DNA of 64,000 nucleotides from Ferrimonas senticii DSM 18821 (GTDB taxonomy: Bacteria > Pseudomonadota > Gammaproteobacteria > Enterobacterales > Shewanellaceae), in assembly GCF_000422665.1 (NCBI RefSeq), contig NZ_AUGM01000004.1:327507-391506 (forward strand), given 5' to 3'. The first letter of the stretch is position 1, and every line of letters starts with the position of its first letter. A model generated the notes under the pieces. The model did not search any database. It saw nothing but the letters and a program-made list of their open reading frames with translations, and was not told where the DNA came from. The translations under genes and the position numbers were made by a program. Below are positions 55,789 to 64,000 of this stretch, piece after piece.

Positions 55789-56607
55789 TTAGTTGCGTTT
55801 TTTCTCGGCAATTTTAACCTGCTGCCAAAACTGCTCCAAGCGATCTAGCCCCGCTTTTTCGATATCAATGCTGGCATCACGGCAATGTTGTTCGACCCCA
55901 CGAAAACGCCGCTCAAATTTGGCGTTGGCCAAGCGCAGTGCTTGTTCCGGTTCCACCTCTAAGTGGCGGGCTAAATTCACTACTGCAAACAGCAGATCGC
56001 CGATCTCCTCTTGCACCAGCTCCTGACGACTGTCGGCATGCAAGGCTTCGGTCATCACCTCGCCCAGCTCTTCGGTGACCTTATCGGCAACCGGCCCTAA
56101 GCTGTCCCAGTCAAAGCCAACCCGCGCCGCCCGTTTTTGCAATTTGGCACTGCGCGACAACGCTGGCAGATTCAGCGGCACGTTAGCCAGCGCACTGACC
56201 GGCTTACCGGCCAGCGCGTTATCGGCACGCTCTGCGGCTTTGAGCGCTTCCCACTGCCCAGCCACCACTTCGGTACCGGCAAACACGTGGGGATGACGTT
56301 GCTCCAGCTTGGCATTGAGTCGTTTGACCACCTCAATAAAATCAAACTGGCCCTGCTCTTGCCCAAGACGGGCATAAAACACCACTTGAAACAGCAGATC
56401 ACCCAGTTCACTGCTGAGCTCTTGGTAGTCACCACGCTCAATCGCATCGGCCACTTCATAGGCTTCCTCTAGGGTATGCGGCACGATCGAGGCAAAGTCC
56501 TGCTTAAGATCCCACGGACAACCGTGTTCGGGGTGACGCAGACGCTCCATGATCGCCAACATCCGGGCAATGGGTTCCAGTGGCAGTGGCGGCAAACAAG
56601 TGGTCAT
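55789..56607 (-). CDS. mazG: Nucleoside triphosphate pyrophosphohydrolase MazG
   Basis: The 272-residue protein has two MazG-like halves: the first with LRHPEHGCPWDLKQDFASIVPHTLEEAYEVADAI and ELGDLLFQVVFYARL, the second with KVTEELGEVMTEA and EEIGDLLFAVVNLARHL, both carrying the E-x-x-E-12-28-E-x-x-D metal pattern. It hydrolyses non-canonical NTPs and may affect (p)ppGpp level. It sits between relA and pyrG as in E. coli. Confidence 0.95.
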   Translation of the reverse strand: MTTCLPPLPLEPIARMLAIMERLRHPEHGCPWDLKQDFASIVPHTLEEAYEVADAIERGDYQELSSELGDLLFQVVFYARLGQEQGQFDFIEVVKRLNAKLEQRHPHVFAGTEVVAGQWEALKAAERADNALAGKPVSALANVPLNLPALSRSAKLQKRAARVGFDWDSLGPVADKVTEELGEVMTEALHADSRQELVQEEIGDLLFAVVNLARHLEVEPEQALRLANAKFERRFRGVEQHCRDASIDIEKAGLDRLEQFWQQVKIAEKKRN

Positions 56608-56710
56608 AGCAATGCTTATTAATATCTAAAAAATTGGTTAAGGCTGAGGATAGCGGCTGTCAATCAAGGAGAGCGATTGAAGACCCTCACTTCGGAGATC
56701 AAAATCAGGG

Positions 56711-56738
56711 CTCTACGTCGAAATCATTCGACGTAGAG
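56711..56738 (-). terminator. Terminator of relA
   Basis: CTCTACGTCGAA (56711-56722), loop ATCA, TTCGACGTAGAG (56727-56738): a perfect 12-bp stem 21 bases after the relA stop. Confidence 0.8.
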
Positions 56739-56758
56739 TGGCAGCGACTAGACCAGCC

Positions 56759-58951
56759 TTAAAGTCGACGGGCTTCGATGACGCCGGACAACTGCCCCAG
56801 TCGTGACAAGATCCGGCTTAATGACGCCATATTGTAGAGCTCCATTTTCAGCTCGACGGTGGCGGTCTGCTGCTTGGTGTCAGAGCTTGAGCGCATCTCC
56901 AGCACGTTGCTTTTCTCATTGGCCAGCACCGTGGTGACGTCCCGCAGTAAGCCGGAACGGTCGTTGGCCATTACCCGCAAGGTAACATGGTAACCACCGC
57001 TGTAGTTCTCGCCCCAGATCACCTCGACCCCACGCTCAGGGTGTTGGCTCAACAGATTGGCAAGTTGCTCACAGCCTTCGCGGTGCACCGATACGCCGCG
57101 GCCTTGGGTGATGTAACCTTCGATGGCATCCCCCGGCAGTGGTTGGCAGCAGTTGGCGATGTGAGTCAGCAAATTACCAACGCCGTTAACCTCGACGTGA
57201 CCTTGGTTTTTCTTCGGTCGGTTTAGCCCCTGCTTGGCCACCAGATCCTCGACCGCTTGTTGCTCGTCGAAGTTCTCGCGAGCACTGCGGCTTTGAATGT
57301 GATTAATCACCTGCGTCAGACGGACATCGCCACCACCAATGGCAGCCAACAGATCGTCAATACTGTGCAGGTTAAAGCGCTCGACCGCACTAGCCAGATC
57401 ACTCTGCTCCAACCCCAGCTTATTCAGTTCGGCATCGAGGATCTCTCGCCCAGCGGCGAGGTTCTTATCGCGATCTTGGGCTTTAAACCAGGTGTGGATT
57501 TTGGCCCGCGCCCGGCTGGTATGGATGTAACCGGCGTTGGGATTAAGCCAATCGCGTTTCGGGTTCGGCTGCTTGGCGGTGATGATCTCGACCCGTTGGC
57601 CGGTCTCCACCACGGTGGTGAACGGCGAGATCCGCCCATCAATCTTGGCACCGATACAACGGTGGCCAACCTGCGAGTGGATGTAATAGGCAAAATCGAG
57701 CACGGTTGCGCCGGCGGGCAAGTCAACCACATCGCCGTTAGGGGTAAACACGTAGACCCGATCTTCAAAGACCTGCGAGCGAACCTCTTCCACCAGACTG
57801 CCGGACTCGGCGACATCTTCCTGCCACGCCAAAATCTTGCGCAGCCAGTTGATCTTGTTTTCAAAGCCCGAGCTCTTGCCGGTACTGCCCTCTTTGTACT
57901 TCCAGTGGGCGGCCACCCCAAGCTCAGCGTCATCGTGCATCTGCCGGGTGCGGATCTGGATCTCCACGGTTTTACCCTGTGGCCCCATCACCACGGTGTG
58001 GATCGACTGGTAGCCATTGGGTTTCGGAGTCGCAACGTAATCGTCAAATTCATTGGGCAGGTGACGCCACAAGGTGTGCACCGCCCCTAACGCAGCATAA
58101 CAGTCCTGCAGCCGTTCGGCGATAATCCGCACCGCACGCACGTCGAACAACTCGTCAAAGGCGAGGTTCTTCTTCTGCATTTTGCGCCAGATGCTATAGA
58201 TGTGCTTAGGACGGCCATAAACCTCGGCCTTGATGCCCTCATCGTCCAGATGCTGTTGCAAGGAGCTAACGAACTGCTCCATGTACTGTTCACGGTCGAT
58301 GCGTTTGCCATCAAGCCAATGGGCAATCTGCTTGTAGGTGTCTGGGTGCAGATAGCGAAACGCCAGATCTTCCAGTTCCCATTTGAGCTGACCGATCCCC
58401 AAGCGGTTGGCCAGCGGGGCATAGATGTCCCGCACCTCGCGGGCCAAAATCACCCGCGTCTCTTCATCGGCGGTTTTCACTTCCCGCAGCAATACCACCG
58501 CCTCGGCCAGTTTGATCACCACCGCGCGCACGTCTTCGACCATCGCCAAGAGCATCTTACGAATGGTGTCGACTTGATTACCGTCGGGGTTGGCGTTACG
58601 CAGCGTGCGGATCGCCCCCATCACCTGCACCGCTTGCACTAAATTGCGCATCGCCATGCCCTGCTGCGCTTCCAGCGCATCGAGGGTCAACAGGCCAGAG
58701 TCAACAAATACGTAGAACAGGGTCGCCCGCAGGGTTTCCATATCCATATTCAGCGGCAGGAGGATCTCGACCATCTCTCGGCCACGGCTAAGCCGCGCGG
58801 TTTTTAGCGCCTCATCGCCGCTAACCATCCGGCAGGTGGCAAAGGTATCCTGCAGTTGCTGCGACAGTTCGGCACTAAGGTGCAACTGCGCCAGCCACTG
58901 CTCGACATTATGTTCTGCGTCGCCAAAATGAATGTGTCTTACCGAAACCAT
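56759..58951 (-). CDS. relA: (p)ppGpp synthetase RelA
   Basis: The 730-residue protein has the RelA layout: an N-terminal pseudo-hydrolase domain without the HDxxED motif (MVEILLPLNMDMETLRATLFYVFVDSG), the synthetase domain (FDELFDVRAVRIIAERLQDCY, YVATPKPNGYQSIHTVV), a TGS domain (DRVYVFTPNGDVVDLPAGATVLDFAY), helical and zinc-finger-like regions (CCQPLPGD) and an ACT domain at the end. The missing HD motif separates it from SpoT. Makes the stringent alarmone when uncharged tRNA stalls the ribosome. Confidence 0.97.
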   Translation of the reverse strand: MVSVRHIHFGDAEHNVEQWLAQLHLSAELSQQLQDTFATCRMVSGDEALKTARLSRGREMVEILLPLNMDMETLRATLFYVFVDSGLLTLDALEAQQGMAMRNLVQAVQVMGAIRTLRNANPDGNQVDTIRKMLLAMVEDVRAVVIKLAEAVVLLREVKTADEETRVILAREVRDIYAPLANRLGIGQLKWELEDLAFRYLHPDTYKQIAHWLDGKRIDREQYMEQFVSSLQQHLDDEGIKAEVYGRPKHIYSIWRKMQKKNLAFDELFDVRAVRIIAERLQDCYAALGAVHTLWRHLPNEFDDYVATPKPNGYQSIHTVVMGPQGKTVEIQIRTRQMHDDAELGVAAHWKYKEGSTGKSSGFENKINWLRKILAWQEDVAESGSLVEEVRSQVFEDRVYVFTPNGDVVDLPAGATVLDFAYYIHSQVGHRCIGAKIDGRISPFTTVVETGQRVEIITAKQPNPKRDWLNPNAGYIHTSRARAKIHTWFKAQDRDKNLAAGREILDAELNKLGLEQSDLASAVERFNLHSIDDLLAAIGGGDVRLTQVINHIQSRSARENFDEQQAVEDLVAKQGLNRPKKNQGHVEVNGVGNLLTHIANCCQPLPGDAIEGYITQGRGVSVHREGCEQLANLLSQHPERGVEVIWGENYSGGYHVTLRVMANDRSGLLRDVTTVLANEKSNVLEMRSSSDTKQQTATVELKMELYNMASLSRILSRLGQLSGVIEARRL

Positions 58952-59011
58952 GGGGGGCGATCCTCCTCCTGAACTCGCCGCCGAAGCGTGATTTTTATAA
59001 TCTTTTTGCGA

Positions 59012-60343
59012 TTAAGCGCGCACGAATAGCGCCATCGATTCCAGATGGCCAGTATGCGGGAACATATCCACCAGACCAAGCTTGGTCAGCTGATAACCAT
59101 GCTGGCTGAGCAATTTTGCATCTTGTGCCAACGACAATGGGTTACAAGAGACATACAGCACCCGCTTTGGCGCCAGCTTTGGCAACCACGCCAACGCGCC
59201 ACCGGCACCGGCACGAGCCGGATCCAACAACGCCCAATCGATGGTGGTCTTAGCCCAGTTAGCCTGCGGCACTTCACCGTTCAGATCGGCGCTGTAAAAC
59301 TCAACATTGGCAAGACCCAGCTCTGCTGCACGGGCACGGCCGCGCTCGGCCATCGCTTCGATGCCCTCAACCCCAATCACCTGCTTAGCGCGAGTCGCCA
59401 ACGGCAAGGTAAAGTTACCGCCGCCGCAGAACAGATCGAGGCCCACTTCATCGGCGGTCGGTGCCAGCCACTCAAGCGCCTGCGCCACCATCTGCTGGTT
59501 GACCTGATCGTTAACCTGATAAAAATCCCCCGGCAGCATTGCCGCCGCCGGTAACTGGTTGCCAGTTTGGTAATGCAGTGGTGCACTTGGTTTGCCATCG
59601 AGATCAATGATCTGCTGGCCGTTATCAAGCCGCAGCAGACAGCCTTGTTTATCAGCAAAATCGGTCAAGCGGGTGCGTTCTTTATCGTTGATGGCACGCA
59701 TCAGACGCAGCACCACCACTGCGCCTTCATCAACCAACAGCAGATCGATGTGGCCGAGGGCTTTAGCTAGCGCCATCGGCCCTAGACAGGCGGCCAACGG
59801 CGCGATCAACGCTTGCAATGACGGCGCTAATACTGGGCATTCACGTAGCGCAATCACCTCATTGCTTTGCGCTTTACGAAAACCCAATTGCAACTGCCCT
59901 TGATGAAAAGCGGTGCCTAGGCGCGCGCGGCGACGGTAGTGCCACTCGCCCGCGGCGATCGGTGCCGTCAATGGTGGCAGCGGTTGTTTCAGGTGATGAC
60001 TTAGCAAGGTAGTCAGTGCTTGTTGTTTCCACTGACGCTGCGCTGGCGCATTGGCATACTGCAACTGACAACCACCACAAACGCCAAAATGGCGACAACG
60101 CGGGGCGCAGCGTTCTGGGCTGTCGCTCAACCGTTTTAGCACTTTGCCAGTCGCAAAACGGCCTTTATCTTTGGTCAGCTGCACCTTGGCGCGCTCTTCT
60201 GGCAACAGCCCAGCGACGAACACCCGTTTGCCATCGACACTGGCCACCGCCTGCGCTTGATGATCAAGGGCGTCTGCGGTTAGCTCAATGGATTTTGCTA
60301 ACGGCTTCTTTTTGCTGGATTTGGGAGAGAAGAACTGGGCCAT
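59012..60343 (-). CDS. rlmD: 23S rRNA (uracil-1939-C5)-methyltransferase RlmD
   Basis: The 443-residue protein has an N-terminal TRAM domain, an iron-sulfur cluster set CAPRCRHFGVCGGCQLQ (about 77-93), and a SAM-dependent methyltransferase core ending with GLDLFCGGGNFTLPLA, DPARAGA and the nucleophile in VLYVSCNPLSLAQD. Modifies U1939 in 23S rRNA. It is divergent from barA, the same order as in relatives. Confidence 0.95.
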   Translation of the reverse strand: MAQFFSPKSSKKKPLAKSIELTADALDHQAQAVASVDGKRVFVAGLLPEERAKVQLTKDKGRFATGKVLKRLSDSPERCAPRCRHFGVCGGCQLQYANAPAQRQWKQQALTTLLSHHLKQPLPPLTAPIAAGEWHYRRRARLGTAFHQGQLQLGFRKAQSNEVIALRECPVLAPSLQALIAPLAACLGPMALAKALGHIDLLLVDEGAVVVLRLMRAINDKERTRLTDFADKQGCLLRLDNGQQIIDLDGKPSAPLHYQTGNQLPAAAMLPGDFYQVNDQVNQQMVAQALEWLAPTADEVGLDLFCGGGNFTLPLATRAKQVIGVEGIEAMAERGRARAAELGLANVEFYSADLNGEVPQANWAKTTIDWALLDPARAGAGGALAWLPKLAPKRVLYVSCNPLSLAQDAKLLSQHGYQLTKLGLVDMFPHTGHLESMALFVRA

Positions 60344-60438
60344 AACTGCTCGATATGCTTACAATGTGCGGATAAATTGCTGATGCCAGAGGCAATGTGC
60401 CTAAGGCAGCAATCGTGTATCGAGCTATTGTCCCATAG

Positions 60439-63174
60439 ATGAAAACCGCGACCAAATACAGCCTGCGCAGTTGGGTAATGGTACTGGCGCTCGCGCCAAC
60501 CATTTTAGTCGGCACCATGCTGGCGCTCTACTTTACCAACAGTCGCTTTGCCGAATTGGACCAAACTCTGCTCAAGCAGGGGGTCAACCTAACGGCGCCA
60601 CTGGCGATTGCCGCTGAATATGGGCTGCAATACCATGACCGCGAACACACCAAACGACTGCTCGATACCACTCATCAACAAAACGCCGGGTTAATTGAGA
60701 CCATTACGGTATTTGACCGTGACCATCACCCGTTTGTTAGTAGCAACTATCATCACGACCTTGAGTTGCTGATGCTGGATGACAGCAGCTCTATGCCCAA
60801 CGGCATCGATGTCCAACATTTTGGCGACACCGTGGTGATGTGGGCACCGATCCGCAGCAATCTCACCTTGTATGGCAACCAACAACAGATGGAGCCACAA
60901 GGCTATGTGGCGGTGCAACTGAACAAACACGAAGCGCTGCTGACCCAATATCGTGCTGGTGTGGCCGCCTTTATTATCGTGTTGATTGGGGTTCAACTAA
61001 ATCTGCTGTTTACCTTCCGGCTGCTGAAAAACGTGACGCAACCGATTACCGCTATGGTTAGCGCGGTAGCGAAGATCCGCGAAGGCAAATTGGATACCCG
61101 TCTCAGCGGTGATCTGATCGGTGAACTGGATGATCTTAAGCGAGGCATCAATGCCATGGCGGCGTCGCTGGCCGAATACCACGATGAGATGCAGCAAAAT
61201 ATCGATCAGGCCACCTCGGATCTGCGTGAAACCCTCGAACAGATTGAGATCCAAAACGTCGAGCTGGATATCGCCAAGAAGCGAGCACTGGAGGCCAGCC
61301 GAATTAAATCGGAGTTCTTGGCCAACATGAGTCATGAGCTACGAACTCCGCTCAATGGCGTGATTGGCTTTACCCGACAGCTGCTGAAATCACCTCTGCA
61401 AGATAACCAGCGTGATCAACTGCAGACCATTGAACGCAGCGCTGCCAATCTGCTGGCGATCATCAACGATATTCTCGACTTTTCTAAGCTTGAAGCGGGC
61501 AAAATGACCTTAGATAAGGTGCCGTTCTCGCTGCGCGACAATGTCGATGAAACTCTACAACTGCTGTCCCATAGCGCCCATGAAAAGGGCTTAGAGTTGG
61601 TGCTAGACATCGATCCGGCGCTGCCGGATAACCTCAATGGCGATGCGATGCGGGTACAGCAGATCCTCACCAACTTAGTTGGCAACGCCATTAAGTTCAC
61701 TGAGACCGGCAGCGTCAACGTGCGCTTGGATCTGGCCGATGAAAGCGACCAGCATGTACAGCTTCGTGGCGAGATTAGCGATACCGGCATCGGCATCAAT
61801 GAAGAGCAAAAACCGTTGCTGTTCCAAGCGTTTGCACAGGCCGACAGTTCAATCACCCGGCGCTTTGGTGGTACCGGGCTGGGGTTGGTGATCACCAAAC
61901 GGTTGGTGGGACAAATGGAAGGCCAAATTGGCTTTAGCTCGCAGCAACAGCAAGGCTCCACCTTCTGGTTTACCTTGAAACTGGAAAAGGGGTTGTTCCA
62001 GATGAACCAAGATTTAAACCAGCAAAGCTTGGCCGGACAATCGGTACTGCTGATCGAGCCACACAACAGCAGCCGCCAAACCCTGACGCGGCTGCTGCGC
62101 AATTGGAAGATGGACGTCGAGGCGGTGGCGCAGCTTAGCCAAGTGCGTGGCAAACAGTTCTACCACCTATTACTGACCAACGAGATCTGCGACGACGGCG
62201 AACAGTTGCAGCAGTTGCAGCGCCAATATCGCAGCAATAAAGTGCTGTTCTTGTGCAACAGCAAACCGCAACCATGGCAGCAACAGTGGTGCCAGCAAGG
62301 GCTGGCGCAATATATTGGCAAGCCGGTAAGCCAGCGTCGCTTGGCCGGATTGTTGATGAAGCCGCCAGTGGCAGTGCAAACGCCGATTACTGAACCGCAA
62401 CCTGCGCCGACAGCCATCGAAGCCATTAAAAAGCCCAACGACAACAAACTGCTGCCGCTGCGTGTATTGGCGGTGGATGACAACCTCGCCAATCTGAAAC
62501 TGATCTCGTCGTTGCTGGGTGAAATGGTGGCACAAGTCGATATTGCCAGTGGCGGTCGCCAAGCGTTAACGCTATGCCAGCAACACAGCTACGATGCGGT
62601 ATTTATGGACATTCAGATGCCCGATCTGGATGGCCTAAGAACCACCGAACTGATACGTAAAAGCTCTCGCAGTCGACACTGTCCTATTATTGCGGTGACA
62701 GCGCACGTGCTTGGCCAAGAACGCCAACAATTGTTAGCCGCAGGGATGGACGACTACCTGACCAAGCCGATCGATGAAGCGATGCTGCAAGAGCGCCTAA
62801 ACCGCTGGACTAAAGCGCCGAATCAGGGTCTTAGCGATGTGATCGATTGGCCACTGGCACTAACGCAAGCCGGCGGCAATGAGGCTCTTGCGAAGGAGAT
62901 GCTCAGTCTGCTGGTCGATAGCCTGCCTGAAACACGACAAGGGCTGGATCAAGCGATGGCGATCAACGACAATGCCGCCCTGCAACAACAGATCCATAAG
63001 CTTCATGGCGCTACTTGTTACTCTGGAGTGCCGGCGCTACAGAAACTCTGTGCGCAATTGGAGAGCAGTTTAAAGCAGGGCCAAACCATGGCCGAGCTCG
63101 AACCTGAGCTGCTGGAACTGCAAGACCAATTGGATCAAATCACTACCGCCGCTAAGCACTTCTTAGCCGCCTAA
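60439..63174 (+). CDS. barA: Tripartite hybrid sensor kinase BarA
   Basis: The 911-residue protein has two membrane segments (VMVLALAPTILVGTMLALYF near 15-35 and AAFIIVLIGVQLNLLFTFRL near 175-195) around a periplasmic sensor, a HAMP domain (about 195-250), the histidine kinase (FLANMSHELRTPLNG with the phospho-His; ATPase DTGIGINEEQ and RFGGTGLGLVI), a degenerate receiver, a second receiver with phospho-acceptor Asp in AVFMDIQMPDLDG, and a C-terminal Hpt domain (QIHKLHGATCYSG). BarA with UvrY/GacA controls CsrB-type RNAs. Its stop overlaps the next start (TAATG). Confidence 0.95.
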   Translation: MKTATKYSLRSWVMVLALAPTILVGTMLALYFTNSRFAELDQTLLKQGVNLTAPLAIAAEYGLQYHDREHTKRLLDTTHQQNAGLIETITVFDRDHHPFVSSNYHHDLELLMLDDSSSMPNGIDVQHFGDTVVMWAPIRSNLTLYGNQQQMEPQGYVAVQLNKHEALLTQYRAGVAAFIIVLIGVQLNLLFTFRLLKNVTQPITAMVSAVAKIREGKLDTRLSGDLIGELDDLKRGINAMAASLAEYHDEMQQNIDQATSDLRETLEQIEIQNVELDIAKKRALEASRIKSEFLANMSHELRTPLNGVIGFTRQLLKSPLQDNQRDQLQTIERSAANLLAIINDILDFSKLEAGKMTLDKVPFSLRDNVDETLQLLSHSAHEKGLELVLDIDPALPDNLNGDAMRVQQILTNLVGNAIKFTETGSVNVRLDLADESDQHVQLRGEISDTGIGINEEQKPLLFQAFAQADSSITRRFGGTGLGLVITKRLVGQMEGQIGFSSQQQQGSTFWFTLKLEKGLFQMNQDLNQQSLAGQSVLLIEPHNSSRQTLTRLLRNWKMDVEAVAQLSQVRGKQFYHLLLTNEICDDGEQLQQLQRQYRSNKVLFLCNSKPQPWQQQWCQQGLAQYIGKPVSQRRLAGLLMKPPVAVQTPITEPQPAPTAIEAIKKPNDNKLLPLRVLAVDDNLANLKLISSLLGEMVAQVDIASGGRQALTLCQQHSYDAVFMDIQMPDLDGLRTTELIRKSSRSRHCPIIAVTAHVLGQERQQLLAAGMDDYLTKPIDEAMLQERLNRWTKAPNQGLSDVIDWPLALTQAGGNEALAKEMLSLLVDSLPETRQGLDQAMAINDNAALQQQIHKLHGATCYSGVPALQKLCAQLESSLKQGQTMAELEPELLELQDQLDQITTAAKHFLAA

Positions 63175-63788
63175 TGGAAGCAACAATGACCGCCAAACCT
63201 GGTTTCTTTACTCGCATTAAAACTCTTGAACTGTGGCAGAAGACTCTGTTTGCCACCGCCCTTACCGAGCGCATGCTGCCAAACTACCAACTGTTTGCCG
63301 AGATGACCGAACAGGAAGATGGCGAGAAACCTCAGGTCGCGCTGGATCTGCTGTGGCAATCGCTGTACGACCGTAAGTTCAAGCTGAATCTGGAACGTCT
63401 GATCAACCAAATGGAAGAGTTGATGCCAGATGAAGAAGCGCACGACACCTACGCGGTATACCCAGCGATGGACATGCTGACCTCACTGATCACCATCTTC
63501 AGTGCCATTCAGCAAAAGATTGAGACCGATCTGATCAACATCTCCAAACTGTCCTCCTCCACCGTTGCTGCTTTTATTGAAGCCAGCGAGCAACCGGATG
63601 TCGACAGCGAAGATGCCCTGGACGACTATGTGTTTGAGCACGAGCTGATGCAGCAAGAGCGCGAGATCCAAGAGCAGCTACTGGATTACATTGAGTCACT
63701 GGAAAAACCATTCCCAGATGAGATCAAGGGACTGCGCAAAGAGATGCGTGATGCTGGGATCTCCAACATCGGTGTTAGCCTGGACTAA
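63174..63788 (+). CDS. DUF416 family protein (YjaG-like)
   Basis: The 204-residue protein matches E. coli YjaG in layout: an N-terminal WQKTLFATALTERMLPNYQLF (E. coli has WQHVTFMACLCERMYPNY), a central TYAVYPAMDML and the terminal IKGLRKEMRDAGISNIGV. The function of the family is unknown. The start at 63174 overlaps the barA stop; a second ATG at 63186 (MTAKPGF) is equally plausible. The overlap suggests coupling with barA. Confidence 0.9.
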   Translation: MEATMTAKPGFFTRIKTLELWQKTLFATALTERMLPNYQLFAEMTEQEDGEKPQVALDLLWQSLYDRKFKLNLERLINQMEELMPDEEAHDTYAVYPAMDMLTSLITIFSAIQQKIETDLINISKLSSSTVAAFIEASEQPDVDSEDALDDYVFEHELMQQEREIQEQLLDYIESLEKPFPDEIKGLRKEMRDAGISNIGVSLD

Positions 63789-63811
63789 ACGGCGACTTCT
63801 CAATGCAACCG

Positions 63812-63835
63812 AGCCCTCTGATCAGAGGGCTTTTT
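63812..63835 (+). terminator. Terminator of the DUF416 gene
   Basis: AGCCCTCTGATCAGAGGGCT is a perfect palindromic stem followed by five T. Confidence 0.93.
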
Positions 63836-63876
63836 AATATCTATCGGTTGGCGTAATTGGCCAAACGCAGAAAAGC

Positions 63877-63903
63877 AAAAAGCCACTCAGTGAGTGGCTT
63901 TTT
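63877..63903 (-). terminator. Terminator downstream of tRNA-Glu
   Basis: AAAAAGCCACTC-AGT-GAGTGGCTTTTT: symmetrical, T-rich on both strands; on the minus strand it follows the tRNA. Confidence 0.88.
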
Positions 63904-63911
63904 GCTTAATA

Positions 63912-63987
63912 TGGCGTCCCCTAGGGGATTCGAACCCCTGTTACCGCCGTGAAAGGGCGGTGTCCTAGGCCTCTAGACGAAGGGGAC
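63912..63987 (-). tRNA. tRNA-Glu (UUC)
   Basis: The minus strand reads GTCCCCTTCGTCTAGAGGCC at the 5' end, with acceptor stem GTCCCC/GGGGAC, D-loop CTAGAGGCCTAGG, anticodon loop CTTTCAC (anticodon UUC), T-arm CAGGGGTTCGAATCCCCTA with the GTTCGAAT signature, and an encoded CCA at 63914-63912. Length 76 nt. Confidence 0.97.
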
Positions 63988-64000
63988 TTAGGACGTATCA

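Noticed and set aside
63912..63987. tRNA-Glu considered as an integration site
   Set aside because: No integrase or duplicated tRNA 3' end is visible within the window, which ends 13 bases beyond the gene.

Overview
The window looks like a chromosomal segment of a marine, anaerobically respiring gammaproteobacterium of the Ferrimonas/Shewanella type. The evidence is the conserved core blocks xerD-dsbC-recJ / prfB-lysS and eno-pyrG-mazG-relA-rlmD-barA, a secreted multiheme cytochrome with a Tat-exported flavoprotein, and a complete alginate-use locus. The genus assignment is an inference from gene order and content, not a measured match.

Layout. (1) 1-9.7 kb is accessory: a truncated TetR regulator, two secreted cupins, a crotonase, a 41-codon aldehyde dehydrogenase tail (gene remnant), a DEAD-box helicase, a LysE exporter, an MDR oxidoreductase, a non-coding stretch with long imperfect inverted repeats, two small secreted/lipoproteins, arsC and yqfB. 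(2) 9.8-12.6 kb: lysS, followed by a duplicated stub of its own 3' end, and prfB with its programmed +1 frameshift. (3) 12.7-22.1 kb: a putative periplasmic 'eliminate-then-respire' island with a sigma-54 activator, two secreted HAL/PAL-fold lyases that lack the Ala-Ser-Gly triad needed for the MIO cofactor, a Tat-exported FAD reductase, a tetraheme cytochrome c and a porin. It sits between recJ and prfB, which are adjacent in E. coli. (4) 22.2-25.8 kb: recJ, dsbC, xerD. (5) 26-30.4 kb: an RND efflux pair. (6) 30.4-49.8 kb: the alginate locus, with surface/periplasmic lyases (PL6, PF05426 family), a KdgM-like porin, an SSS symporter, two cytoplasmic PL17-like oligoalginate lyases, KdgF, an SDR reductase, KdgK, Eda, a pyruvate kinase, an IclR regulator and a MATE transporter. 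Nine copies of a palindrome close to TGAAACGNCGTTTCA lie in its promoter regions. (7) 49.8-52.4 kb: a DUF294/CBS protein with a DnaQ-like exonuclease. (8) 52.5-64 kb: eno, pyrG, mazG, relA, rlmD, barA, a DUF416 gene and tRNA-Glu.

How the genes work together. In the island, I infer that a substrate enters by the porin, the lyases eliminate an amine group in the periplasm to give an acrylate-type product, and the FAD enzyme reduces that product with electrons from the tetraheme cytochrome. The loss of the MIO triad in both lyases points away from histidine or phenylalanine and toward a substrate that already carries a good leaving group. Ergothioneine or another betaine is the best guess, because the known ergothionase is a MIO-less member of this fold. 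Three of the four promoters carry near-perfect -24/-12 elements, and all four upstream regions carry copies of ACGANATNTCGT, the probable activator site.

In the alginate locus the order of action is PL6 and PF05426 lyase, porin, symporter, PL17 enzymes, KdgF, DEH reductase, KdgK, Eda, then pyruvate and glyceraldehyde 3-phosphate.
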